Shown here one piece after another: positions 1 through 19,716 of a stretch of 64,000 bases of DNA; position 1 is the stretch's first letter, and every line of letters begins with the position of its first letter. The stretch is from Lepidurus packardi (taxonomy: Eukaryota; Arthropoda; Branchiopoda; Notostraca; Triopsidae), in the NCBI GenBank assembly GCA_023053545.1, contig JAKZAN010000002.1, forward strand, positions 2,340,375 through 2,404,374. Direction: 5' to 3'. The translations under genes were made by a program, and so were the position numbers. The notes below the pieces were generated by a model. That model ran no database searches. It was not told where the DNA came from and worked only from the letters and a program-made list of their open reading frames with translations.

Positions 1-6642
<6,642 letters not shown>

Positions 6643-9600
6643 GAAAAAATCTGGATTCTGTAAAAGAAATTGTTCATCACATGATCGACCTTCCTCCTCG
6701 TGTCCTGCCTTGTAACATAGTCCAACAATACACCCATTTGTTTTACTTTAATCAATCCCAAAGCTTTTCGCACTTTCACTCCAAATGCAACGAAATCGAC
6801 ACCACTCACTCGAAATAGACACAAAGTCCAAGCGCATCCTACGTTGTTTTCTGCTCTGATGACAACATTAAAAAGGCGGGGGGCAAAAAAGACCCCACCC
6901 TGCAAAACTCATTTGCATGCCACAGGTCCACTGGGTTAATTGCTTATCATAAACAGACCTGGAGGGGATTAGAGTGAGGGAGAAGCGGGTCACTGTAACA
7001 TCCCCCTGAAGGCCAATGGTCGATACGATACATGTTAGAACGTTGGTGCACAGGATTTCGCGTGATGTGTGGTACGCGTGTGTGACGTTTGGGTCATGTT
7101 AAAAGCTATACCATAACTACAGTGAAAAGGAGGTGAGGGGGGTTGCCAACGATCTGTTAAGTTTTTTTTCGTTTTTTCTTCTCTCTCTCTCTCTTTCTCT
7201 TTGTACCCTTGTCAGGAACCGTATGCAACAGCAACTGTTTCACCCTTCATCACCATACGAGTAATTATGCATCAGCACGCACAACCATCGCGACTTAAGG
7301 GCAAAGTTTGAGCTTGTCAATTAGACCACGAATGCGACAGGGGGGAAAGAAACTAAAACGGATACTAAGGGTAATATACATAGAGGGTATCCCAAAAAAG
7401 AAACAGGGTACTTTAACAACGGTTTTGTCGCATGTGAGAACATAAGTTCCTTTTTTACCGATATTTTTCGGAGGGTGAAGGGTTTTAGCTGTGTTTTTAC
7501 GGTCGTTCCAGTTCCAATCCTGATCGACTTTGACATTCATGGCTAATTAGTCCTAACTTGGCTAGTTTTCAGCCCCATTTAGAGGCGAGCGTTTTCGGAG
7601 AGTAAAAGGGGGTTCAGTTATTCATTCAAAGGTTCCGAAATGGACAGGAAAGGCCGACAGGGAAACCAATTCCGAACAGAGTTCAAGTCCCCCAAAAACG
7701 TAACTTTGGGGCTCCCCGGATGCCATCCAGCAAGTCCCTTTTAAACTATCCATCAGTTCGTTCATTATACGAAGAAGCCCAAAAAGGGAACCCCAACACG
7801 GCCCAACACTCTCCACCATGCTGTATAAGTTTTTGGACAAGGTGTTGTACCTTTAATCTGCTGGCAAGTCTGCCAACGAGCGGGAGTCAAAAAGGAGTAC
7901 AGTAAACGGGAGAAATCCTCCTGAACTTCCCCTTCCCCCAACAAACCGAGGGGAGATGGGCAAGCAAGACAGGTAGCTGAGACTAATTGGGCAGGTAGGC
8001 AGGCTTTGGCAAGTAAAGCAGCAGGAGCTGCCAGTTTGCTGTCCTTTTACCTTCTGCCAATGGCCATGGATATGTATATGCAATGGCGCTTGGCGTTTGC
8101 CTCGTTGAGTTGGCTTGAAATTGAGTGAGCGAGTGAGAGAAGGAGAGAGAGAGAAGAGAGTGGGAGAAACACGGAGTTTACCTACTCTGTATAAACCTGT
8201 CCCAATCACACTAGGGGGTTCGACGATTCTGCTTGGCCGGTTGAGGTTGACATTCGTAAGAGTCGTTCCCAACACTTTGGGTACATGGAATCTGCACCGT
8301 AAAGCAGCCATAAAAGTATTATACACTGTGGAACTCTCTTCGCTAAGCGGATGTTGAGCACGTTAAGTACGTTACATTAACCGGTGACATCAATGGCAAG
8401 AATGTGGGTGACAAAGTAACCAAGTAGCGAAAAGGCAATACAGGAGTCAGTACCTGTCAACCCGAGGGCTTCCCGCAGCTTCGCTTGTTACTTTTCCGAT
8501 GGAAACCTCCTCCACTTCCGACGACGTTAATTAAGCTCCTGCCCACTTTAACCAAGTACCGAGAAACCTAACCCCCAAAAGGTGTCGTATAAATCCATTC
8601 TCGCACAGAATAAAGCTTAAGGGTGCACCGAAGTGCACACGAGTTCCTCGAGTGTATACTTTCCCATTCAAAACTGAAAAGTTAGATGCTAATGTTTCCC
8701 AGAAGTTTCAGGCGCGAACTCATTGCGCTACGCCGGCCTGCCTGACCAATGCCACCAGTGACGTAATAATGAATCCTGGAAAGGAAACCGAATGAATGGT
8801 CGCACCCCGTATATCGACTCTTGTGGGGTGGTTGCGGGAAAAAAAATACACATCTATATGGGAAACAAGATTGGTTGTTCCGACAACAGGGGCAAGCCTT
8901 TACGTCGGTTTTAAATTTAAAAAAAAAAAGATTGGTTGTTGGCTAAACCATTTGTAGCCCTTCCTGAAGATCAATCAAAATTGATTTGGATGCCTCAAAC
9001 CGGGTTTTAAATTGCAATAACCTGACGAGAAATCCCTTACATTGCAAATGTTTCCTGGTCTTTTCTATATCAACATTATCAAGACAGGGGTTGTGGGACT
9101 ACCATTCCAATTTTAGTAGTTTCTAAAAATATAAATTTCCAATACAATCAAATACATTAAAGTATTTTAAACTGTATTGGAACTGTACTGTATTTAAGTA
9201 CTGTGCTCTTAGAATACGATAACATATTAAAAAAATATATCCAATAGCAGTTATTACAAAGTATAATTGCAAATAAAATATTATAAACTGCGTTATAATT
9301 ATTAATTGAAACACCAATTTGCAGGTCATTATTGTCAAATTCGAGAAATTACCTCAGTGCATAATATTATAATATTATATTAACTTATGTTCAATATGAA
9401 ATATATTATTGCGTTACCTTCGAAATCCGACTAAGAGACCAAAGCCACGGATACCTACATTTCGCACTCTGCCGCTCGGAATTTGCAACTCGCATAAGAT
9501 TTCCTTAAATAAGCAAACTTCCGGATACAATACTCAAGGGTTGAAAAGCTTTCAAAAACTACACTTAGGGCGTTTCACTTGGTGCCGAAAGGAAGAAAAT

Positions 9601-12196
9601 TGTTCGTTTTTTTAGCTGAAAATATTTTTTTTATCTTACCATCCTTAATTGATACTATAATTAAGTTAGGGTAACGACACTCTTTTTTTCCCCCACCAAA
9701 AATCCGTGAAAACTATAAACCGCGACCAGGAGCAGTTAATAAAAATGCGACGAGCAAAAAGTGTTGTGAAATTTCCGCTGTTCCAGTTCCGAGTTCTTAA
9801 AAACCAAGTCAAAATTACGGATGCGGGTCCAACTAGTATAAAAAAGAGCCCAAACACGCTTCAGCGGATCATGCCCGTACTTCTTTAAGACGACGAAAGT
9901 CTCTGCTTCCACCATCTCGCGACTCGTGGAGGAGTAAGAAAACCTGGGGGAAGCCAAAACGTGTCTAACAAGTAACTATACAAGTCATCCCGTACTAAGC
10001 TGTTCCCCCCTTTTTTGTCTTTGGGCATCTGCAGCTTCCATTCTCAAATTGAGTTTTCTTATCCGTAAGGAAACGTCCGATACTTTATCCCAACCAAGTC
10101 AAGCAACCCGTCGTCTTAAGTAATGTGATGAAACGAGGTAAAAAGAAAAAAACGGGGTACGTTTGGTACGTGTATGTCGAGATGTGCGTAGTACGCTGAA
10201 AGAAGCTCCCAAAAAGTCCAAGCTTTTGCATATTTAATGTCCGCGTGAGTCCCTTGATACCTTTCGCTTCTTCCCATCCATATGCGAGAGATGCTGAACT
10301 GACTCGCACGGAGGCAAAGCGATCCACCCTTCTTTTTTGGACTTAATTAGTTTTTACCCCGCTGGAGCAAAAGGACGCAGTTATATTAGCTTTTAAACTC
10401 TTGCCTTTGCAGGAGCAACGACGGGGGAAACCTTGGGGAACTCCTCATTGACGAAAGAAAAAACCAAAGAAAAAAATGTTAAATGCAACCCCCAACAAGG
10501 AGGCACAAGAAAAGCGTGAAAAAAGAAGCCAAAAGGGGGCTTTTGCCAACCTCGTTCCTTACTTAGCTGTGGCAAGATGCGACGCATGGCTAATCAGCCT
10601 TTCTTCGTCTCATCATGAACCCGCTTTTATCACACGCGAGCCCCTTCTTCGTCGATTTCCCCTCAGCAGCACATGCATTATTTATTTACACACATCCATC
10701 TATCCATCCCAAGCGAGGTCCCTAACGTGTGGGGCAAAAAAAAAATACTAAAAAATTTCTCCTCTTTTTTTCTTTCCGCTAATTTCCTTAAAAAGAAGAC
10801 ACAAAAAGACAAGAAGAGAGCAGTTGATATCCACACACGGTACAGCATCATGGATCTTTCTCTGCAGAAAACAACATAAAATAAAAAATAAATAAAAAAA
10901 CGGAAAAATTGAAAAAGGTTCCAGAAAGACAAAATAAAAATGGCTTAATTTTGACACCTCATTTCGTTTGGCTAGGAGACTTTCCCTGACACAAAACAAG
11001 AACTCGGCACATGTGTGGAAATTTTCTCTATTTTTCGTTTTTTTATAGAAACTTTTCCTTCATTTATAGAAAAAAAAGAATTGCATTGAGATAAGTTCGT
11101 CCTGGGAGAGTTTCCTATTAAAGAAAAAAAAATCCCGAGGAGCAGATTAGGAAGACGTTTTAACGGCAGTTGGGGACGCAGCCATTGTTGAAAAATGGAT
11201 AGTGTCTAATTGGCGAACCCATCTCGCTAGGGCGTCAGCTGGTCTGACCCAGCCTCATTAACGACCTCGTCACTTGCCTTAACACCTCCCTTTCGCCTAA
11301 CCATCTCCCACCCCTTCCTCTTTTTCTTCTTCTCACTGATGCTGTGTGCTGCTGCTCCAATTCAACGCAATAAGGCGATATATAACAGAGCAGAACTTGT
11401 TCTCGTCGACCTCTGGTCTCTCTTTTCTTTTCTCTATTTCAAAATGAACGAAAAAGCTGAAGAAAATTTCTTTGAAAGGCAGAAATCGAAAAAAAAAATT
11501 ACAAAAAGGAAAAAGGAAGACAAATTTCCACACGGGGGGAAAGGGTGTGACAAAAGAAATACGTGGAATTAGGTCTCGGTGCCCCCCAAATCTCTTTGAT
11601 CCATGTCGTCCTTGCACACGCCCCCTTGTTAAGATGGTCATTTGGTCACCCACTACACGACTTCAAAGCAACCCAAAGGGACCGTTTTCTCTCTCTCTCT
11701 CCCTCTCTATGCTCCTCATTTTCTTTCCCTTGGACGCGTGCTTCTTCCCTTTTGGGTTTCTAAATGTGTGCCCAGTATACCTCTTTTAAAAACAACACAC
11801 ACACACCGAAGTCAATCCATACATACATATAACGTAGAGTACTGTGCTGTACTGTACGGTACATACGTACACGAGCTGCACAAACGACGATGTTGCAATA
11901 GTAATGAACTTTCCTGGAGTTTGGAAAGGGGTGGGGGAGGGGTGAAGGCGGATTGGGGCAACGAAGCGGCGCTGTCCGGCAAGTAAATGCGACACGAAAC
12001 ACAAAACGCCTTTTGTTGCTCGTACTGCTTGGCAAGTCTCTGTCCACCGGTACTTGATAGGCGCTATGCCGTCTTTCTCTTCATTCAGGAGTCTTTCCGG
12101 GGAACTATAACAAAAAAAAACTACAGTGAAAACGAGAGTGGAATATAAGTGAGATGCAAAGGGAAGGAATGCAAGACATGTGTTGGTAATCATCGC

Positions 12197-12208
12197 GATG
12201 ACGTCATC
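12197..12208. promoter_or_regulatory. CRE-like palindrome
   Basis: GATGACGTCATC is a perfect palindrome containing the TGACGTCA CREB/ATF consensus. It lies in a locally GC-rich patch (about 12190-12440) between the Runx genes, upstream of a TATA-like element and an exon-like island. Its function is inferred from the motif alone. Confidence 0.3.
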
Positions 12209-12558
12209 AGTCTCAGCTCCCTAACTGTCCTATACCCAACAATGAATCACTCGGCGTGTTTACGGGACAGTTCGGCTGATCTACGAAGGAAGGTCCCGGA
12301 GAACGAACGTTTTCGCTCGTCACCTTAGATCAAGAGCGGGGCAATGCGATATGAGGGTCGCCCAGAGACGCCAAAAAGGAAGTCGTTGACCGATGGAAGC
12401 TGAGGGTAATAAGCAAGAGGGGAGAGTCCCGTGCTCTCCACCGATTGCATTTGTTCTGGCGTTGACGTCTGTCACAGCAACGTCGTTACTTTTTCGTTTC
12501 TAATAAATAAGGCCTTTTATTTATGTTCCTACGCTGCCTCTCCCTCTGTCTTTCTCGC

Positions 12559-12566
12559 TATATAAA
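12559..12566 (+). promoter_or_regulatory. TATA-like element
   Basis: TATATAAA follows a pyrimidine-rich, TCTC-type stretch and lies about 330 bases before the exon-like island at 12891. It could be the core promoter of an unrecognised + strand transcript. AT-rich DNA gives such matches by chance. Confidence 0.2.
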
Positions 12567-12890
12567 CACAAGCTTTACACTACGAGAAACTTTTAAAGGG
12601 AGCTGGTGCCTTTTTATGCCAATAAAAACAATTGTCAAATTTCAATGACAAATAGGAAGTTGGGGGGTAATTCCTGGTTGAAATAGGGAAAAACTACAAA
12701 AGAAATCATGTAAAACGGCCTTGAAATAAGGACATTTTAACCAAAAGTACAGACATTGAATTTAAAATTAACATTTTACAGTACTATTTCATCCCAAATA
12801 AAAAGTGACAAGCGAAGGAACATACAAGCTGGAGTAACTTGATGAGTCCCGGTTACGAGCAAGTGTTCCGATGCCGCTAGCCTACTAGCA

Positions 12891-13016
12891 GGGTAGACCG
12901 GAGTAAAGCTACGAGTTCCCGCGTAGCCGTATTGGATGCGCCGGTGACCTTTAGTTTGGACGGGATGGTACCATCGGTTTCCCAGCTACCGCAAGGGGGC
13001 ATCACGTGTTTTGTTT
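12891..13016 (+). other. Exon-like GC-rich island, product unknown
   Basis: Base composition is clearly richer in GC than the flanks. On the + strand a frame open for about 42 codons is bounded by an AG (TAGCAG just before 12891) and by a strong donor, GTGAGTAT, at 13017. The opposite strand is also open, from about 13080 to 12877, ending LVALLRSTLLVG before a stop. I recognise neither product. The island could be an internal exon of a gene whose other exons I cannot find, a conserved regulatory element, or an old insertion. Confidence 0.25.
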
Positions 13017-15126
13017 GTGAGTATATGAACGCGCATGGCTTCTGCGCATAACCCGCCGGGTACAATAACTTTATAACCACAAACTCGTTGCATGCAAGTT
13101 TTTCTTACCAATAACTAAACTAATGTATAAGGGCACTGTTCAACTTGACGACTTTTCTTTCATTCCCACAGGTGGTAAATTAGTATACATTTTTCAAATT
13201 AACTAAGGCAAAATAAAATAAATGCATATGCCGAACCCTCGTAGATAATATACTTCACTGTCAAGCAATTTCGTTAAAAAATACTTTTTTATTCTTTTTC
13301 ATAAAGCTGTGTTTCAGCGATCCTAATGCTTCCATGTCATGGAAAGCTAGGCGATACGAGAACCTTAAATATCCCCAGGTTTGACTCCTAAAAATTGCTC
13401 TACCCGAGCTAATCAAGACACGGTGCTTTTCATGACACTATTGTGCATGGAAAAAGGAACCCTGGAGGCACTTTGTAAAAGAAAAGAAGCATCTATAGGA
13501 AAGCCTTGCGTGACCTGATGGCGCCCCACGTGAAGGGTCAGTGCGGGGTCACGAACACTAGGTAGCCCACAAGCTCCGCATATACATGAGGGGCAAGAAA
13601 AGGTAAAAGAAAGAACAAAACTTGGAATTCCTTTGTCGATGCATAATAAGTCCATCACGCGAAACACATTATTTTTTGTAGGGATCTTTGGCTTTCTCAT
13701 TATCATTGATTTTTTCGTTACACGGTCCAACAATAGCAACTTTGTTCTTCTTTTTTTCTCCCTTTTTCTCTCTCTCACACTCAGGTTTCAATGCTTGTTC
13801 TTTAACTGGGGAAGGGGAAAAGGCGAAGAAAAGTTTTTAATCTTTTAAAAAAAAGAGCTCCAAGAAGTGAACCTTTAATTGCTTAGCACAGTCAAAGTCA
13901 CCGACAAATGCACAAGTTTTCTGGTCTGAAAAATTCATGACTATGTAGCCCTTTTCCGTAAGGCACGGCAAACTAGGCAAACAAGGCGTCCCACAAGCAA
14001 TAAACTTTTTCTTCACCCACTTCTAATCTTTTATACCACTTTCTCACCTCCTCCCCCTCCTTGGTGCATTTCCAAGACGATTTTTAAGCAAAAACTCTGT
14101 TACACTTTTACAATTAAGCCATGCCCAAACCTTTTCCACCCCATTGCATAATTAACCTAGGCCTATTACCTGATAATCAACACCCACTAAGGAACACCTT
14201 ACGACTGACGCCCTGAAAGGAACTTGGAAACCAATTAGAAACGCCCAAAGAATATGTAAAAATATCATTAAAGGGACAAAAAGGACCCCAAAAACTTGCT
14301 CCGAATTTGTGCTCGTATTTAAATAAATTTTTAATTGCTCGAAATAACAGAACTCAGCGAAATGAATCAAAACGTACAGTTTGAATCAAATCTAAACAAC
14401 ATGAATTATCTAGATGTTTAAATATTAATTTGAATCAAATGGAAGCAAAATAATTTACCGCAATAATAAGAACTCGTTATCTGAATAGTTTAGCACAATT
14501 TTTTACAAAACTTTTAAAGTAAGTTTAATTGAGCGAAATAAATAATTAGCGGAACGTTAAAGCCAAATGAAGAATTGGCGTCCTTCTTGAAATATTTAGT
14601 GTCAGGTTAATTAAGCCAAATAAATAATTAGTGAGAAGGAAACTCGTTGCCAATATAGACCTAAAATTTTCAATGTCAGTGTTCATTATGCAAGTTAGGA
14701 TCCATCGAGGATTATTAGTTCAAGATATTGAAGATATGGAAAAATAGCAGTGAATTCCTGGGAGCATTAGGTCAAATTTAATAAAAATTTACAAGTTTTT
14801 CAGAGCAATGACGTAAGCACCAACCCCCCAACGGAAGTGCTCCAGCAAATGTCATTTGCGTTAAGAGAATCGCGAATGCGTCTTGGGCTAAAAGAGCCGC
14901 AGTGAACTTAAGCGTCTATATAGCACCCAGCCACATTTTCGAAAATGCGGTGCTCTTGGGGGATGTGTGTATATATGTGTTCGGGGGGACCTTTCCAACC
15001 GTTGTATACAGCAAGAACCCCAAGAAGCACAGAGGGTGTTTTTAATGCAATTATCAATGAATGGGGGGGGGGTCCAATGGTGCCCATCAGTGCCAGGGGC
15101 CTCGGCTTGAGCAACTTTGGGTAGTA

Positions 15127-15142
15127 TATCTATCTATCTATC
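15127..15142. repeat. TATC tetranucleotide microsatellite
   Basis: Four tandem TATC units, followed by TCTC-type degenerate copies. It is close to a run of 10 G at 15063-15072. Confidence 0.8.
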
Positions 15143-17272
15143 TCTACCTCTACTCATATCCCCCTAAAACCTCGAGCGAAGAGAAAACCCAGCCCGCACA
15201 TGGTTCCCCCACATTTCCCCGCCTTGACAATGTGATTACAGATCAGAGGCGAGCACCCATTTGTCTGCATTATACTCTCCTTCAGTCCGCTCCTTTGCTA
15301 TCCAAGTAAAAGTACAAGATAGCAAGAAGAAAAAGACAAAGCCGAATCAAAGGTTGCTTCATCATAAAGAGACACACACACGTACCAATCTGTGATGTAC
15401 ATGCATGCCAAATAAATCACTATACACTTCCATGTCAGCAAAAAAATCCCGTGTTTTTCGCCTCTAGATGCCCCATGTCATCAAAGACAAAAGATGGCAT
15501 TGAGATAAAAACGCTTCCCAAAAAAAGAAAAAAATACAAGACTGATCCTAACAATGACATCCCTTGCTTTTGTTGTTCTGTTGTTTCCTTTGTCAGCCCT
15601 GCAAGTGGCGTGTGTGTCACACCCAACAAAGGCAAGCCGCCAAGGTCTATTGTTTCGTTTCAAAGACTTGCGTTTGGCACAGCTCTCCAAAGAAGGGGTA
15701 AAACATTTTTTTAAGGGTAAAAAGAAGAAAGACGAAATCCTCTTCTTCTACAAGAGTAGCAAAACCTTGTACAAACATATCCATATCCTTATTACCCAGG
15801 CTTCTCCTTACTATTCTTACTTTTTTTCTTTTTCTGGGTTATTATACAAGGTACATAACAGCCCCGAGTGGCTTTCGCCGAAAGTTTCAATTTGTGTTCC
15901 CCAAGCGTCTCATTATGTTTATAGCAAAACGATCTTCCTTCATCTCTTGATATCCTCGTCTTGGTGTGTTATGTGTGCATGTGTGTGGATTTGTGTGTGT
16001 GTGGAACTTCCGTCCTCTTTTTCTTAAAAGCACACATACATGCACACACACACATGCCCCAAGATGAGCATGTCCAGCTTATGCAAATGTTCCAGCACTT
16101 GCAGCCACGTATAACAGGGAGCCCCAGCGTTCGTATATAGCCACGTTTAACATTGCGCCAAGCCAAACATCCTTATCAAGGCCCCCCACATATAGCACAC
16201 TGTTTTAGCTGGGGGTTCTAGTGCTTACATCAAGCCTCAAATTTGCATTGTCTGCCATAGTCGTCAGTGTGGAGTTGGGAGAGAGAGAACCAACGGAGGT
16301 TCTACCCTTTTCTCGCTCGCAAAAGTGAGGAAAACTGGCCAAGATCTTGTGAACTCATTTTCCGTCGTCCTTTCTGGGACATTGCATGCAAATTACGAAC
16401 CCCCAAAGCATCTCAGGCTTTGCGTCTTCTGAATTGAACTTGGCTCCCAACTATAACGATGATGCTTCCAACGGAATTTAGAGACTTCGCATTTAACAAC
16501 ATATACTTTCCCATATATGTGTGAATGTCTATGTGTCACTTGAGAAACTGTCGGCACCTTTGCAACAGCTCTCTGACATGGGAAATCTTTCAAAATGTAT
16601 GTATGCACGCTGCCAAAAGGTTAGAGATCTTCATCGTCCGGGCACTAAACACGCATAATCAACGTGCAAATGTTCTCGACAGAACTTACGGCACGAAGGG
16701 GCCAAGTATGGTACACAGCCAACGGAAAGACTAAAGAAAGAGAGAGAGAGAGTCCGAGAGGTCTTGTGTTGGGTGTCTTTGTCCAAACTGTCAGTCAAAC
16801 TGGCATAGTTCTATATTGGAAGCCCGCAGAGAGTTCTACATTACTGACAGCCTCAAAAAGGAGAGGGATGAAATCCACACACTCTCTCCCTCTCTCTTTT
16901 TACCTAAATTTTTATATATACAGCACACTGCTGTCGAATATTACCCATATCGCTTAGCCGACAATGTTTTATATAGCCATCAGTAATAACTGAAATCCCT
17001 CGATTTAAATATCAAAACAGTCGGTGACAGGCGAGAAGCTGGACCCGACTTGCCTGGTCAGTTGATATGGCTAAGTATAACTTAAAACAATTGGTCTATT
17101 TAAGAAAAAAAAAAGGAAAAGGAATCAGTGCAGGTATCGAGATTTTCATATCAATGACAGTTAATTCCTAAAAACTACATTAACTTACTATCACACCATA
17201 AAGAGATTTCCACTTGACTGAGTCCAGGCAATTACAAGCTACAAATAAATTATTTTGATATTCGTTAGAATA

Positions 17273-17662
17273 CAGTGAATCCTCGGTTTGCGAGCTTAAT
17301 TCGTACTCAGATATTTCGTTCCAAAACCCCAAAATTTTCAATATAAAAATGATTCATGCTTGCATAAAGTAATGGAATTTATTAATTATTGTGCGACCTT
17401 AATAAGTAACCTATTCAATGACACTTGCTTTTGCCTCATTTTGATGATCTCGCGAAAATGTGGCATTGCATTGTCGTTAAACAGATTCATCGCTCGCACT
17501 GGTACAGCCTTATTCGGGTGGTGCACTATATGAGTAATACAGCGTATTCAGCATACTATACAGCGTTTACTGCTCGTATATCGAGTCAAAATTTGGTAAA
17601 AATTTCTGCTCGTCTTGCGAAACACTCGTAAACCAAGCTATTCGCAAACCGAGGTTTCGCTG
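17273..17662. mobile_element. Mariner-type MITE with inverted terminal repeats
   Basis: The left end, CAGTGAATCCTCGGTTTGCG, is matched in inverse orientation by the right end, where the complement reads CAGCGAAACCTCGGTTTGCG (2 mismatches in 20). Both ends are flanked by TA, the target duplicated by Tc1/mariner elements. The roughly 390-base interior also has AATTCGT and CTCGTAT-like segments typical of the 'CCTCGGTTTGCGAG' mariner-derived repeats seen in many animals. No transposase frame remains, so this is a non-autonomous copy that would have been moved by an enzyme encoded elsewhere. Confidence 0.75.
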
Positions 17663-18739
17663 TAATTCCAAGATTCTTGAGATTCTCACGTAATATACAC
17701 GGTATCCGTCAACGGTATAGTCTCCCCATGTTTCGCATCATAAAATTATAATATTGTGAATAAAGAATGACAGTGGTTTTACTTAATAATTGTAAGTATT
17801 TTACGGTAACAGTAATACCATGATTAGTAGTCTTAGAATTTGTAAGAAATGACAAACAAGGCGGGGATTCAAGTCTTAAGGAATTCGCCGTTGGACAAGA
17901 ATGTATTTTATCCAACATGTTTCAAGTTGGGGTCCAATAATGAAATCAGAACTTTTCTCGGGTTGGTCCTCTGATACTGGCAGCCATTGTTACAGCCTTG
18001 GAAAGCGGTTTCTACCACGCGTCTATATAACCCAATTTTGTTCTGAATCAAGACTGACATTGAATTTGAACTGAATCGAAATTAGGACTTAATTGCGGCC
18101 AGGCTAATGGTCCTGTCAAGTAATTATCGCCCCAAGAGACTCGCGGAACAGTTTTCTTTGGGGTTTTCTTGAAACGCTTACGAAAAGCGATATACTTGTT
18201 AAGCTGCTAGCTTTGCATTAAAAGGTTAAACTTAAACGCAAACTCTGCAGACAGGTCAGCCTCGCACACAAGACATCGTCCACAGGGCTTCGTAAATATC
18301 TTTTCTAGTTTTCATGATAACTAATCGCAGTGTACGCAAGTCCTACCCTCGAATCGAATACTTAAAGCACAACTAAGCCTCTATAAAACCAAACACACAA
18401 TTGCGCGCTGGAACCGTCCATCACTCCAGTCGGAAGGCCCAAAAGTCGACTGATTTTGCCACGAGCTAAAGTCGTCAATCGACTAGTTAAAACATTTAGC
18501 CGAAGACTTTCTCATTTACTCATTTTCTCATTTACTTTTGATTTTTATACAAAACCGGGACTCATACAAAACATCACGTTACCACGTTGGCGGATTGCAG
18601 CGGAGAGCTCATTACTCCAGAACATGAACAGGTCTTAAATGATCAGTGGGTCCATACTTTCCTGATACATTTTGTTTTTTTCCTCACAAATTCCTCGAAC
18701 TTTTGCTCAGAAAACTAATTCATAAAGTGCAATGAAAAT

Positions 18740-18751
18740 GGGGGGGGGGGG
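18740..18751. repeat. Run of 12 G
   Basis: A pure G homopolymer in otherwise AT-rich DNA, one of nine G or C runs of at least 10 in the window. Confidence 0.9.
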
Positions 18752-19664
18752 CTGTTAACCCCAATGCTAATGCTTTACAAGTTATAACTTGCAACAGCGA
18801 CACATATGGCAATTGCCAGGAGACTCGTGGGTAGCCCCCAACTTTTAGGGCGTTTCCTAGCAAAGTTCATATGCTGTATTACATTGGGCTGGGTATTATG
18901 TGATGATTAAGGAACAACTATTGTCGTCTTCAGGCTATAGAACTCCTTATATACCTATGTCCTTTCTCTCGCTCCCAACTTGATCCAAGTATTATATCGA
19001 GACAGGGGAGGAGTCTTTTTTTTTATCTCCCTCAGAAATTCCCTCCTTTCTTTTTTTCTTTCAAAGTTTCCTCTTTTGTTGCTTGTCTGTGTGTGTTGCT
19101 TGTAAGACATGAGCAAAGAAAGAAGACAAAAAAGAAAAAGGGAGAAAATTGGGGGAAGGATGCTCCTCAAATTGTTTCTTAATCCCATTTCGCCCCAACA
19201 CCTCGAGCTCAAGCTTCATAGAAAGAGGAAGCTTGCGTGCATAACCCCACACTTTTACTTTTATGAATGACAGTGTTAATCATAAAAAGAAAGGAACCTT
19301 GTTGGCAGCTCAACAACCAAAGAAAGAGAGGCTATAGAGCTCGGGCTGTGGGGTCAAAAGTAACACGACGCTGCTCCCAAAGCATCAAGGTTGATGCGGG
19401 CGTCCAAAATTGAGAACCAGGTCATAAAAGCACGTGTAATGGGTGTCTTTTGCGGAAGAACCATATCAACGGCGTCTGGGTGCGCTCTAAAAACGCTGAG
19501 CATCGTAAAAAGTTTTGTTTTTCTGCTCGAATTCTTGTAAAATGTCCTTTAGAATCTCTCAAGGCCAATATTAAAAAAAGAAATTCACCCCAAATCCCCT
19601 TACAATCTTGCCTTCCACATTGTATTTTTTTTATAACAGATTCCCAAATACACGAGAATTTCTA

Positions 19665-19716
19665 TATTGTAAGCACATACAGACTAGCTATAACTAGTCT
19701 GTATGTGCTTACAATA
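19665..19716. repeat. Perfect 23-bp inverted repeat with 6-base loop
   Basis: The arm at 19665-19687 (starting TATTGTAAGCACATACAG) is the exact reverse complement of 19694-19716, with CTATAA between. A perfect 23-bp stem with so short a loop would fold as a hairpin in DNA or RNA. It could be a minimal foldback repeat, a replication snap-back, a structured regulatory element or a small-RNA source. The loop is short and the stem bulge-free, which is unlike usual arthropod pre-miRNAs. Confidence 0.9.
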
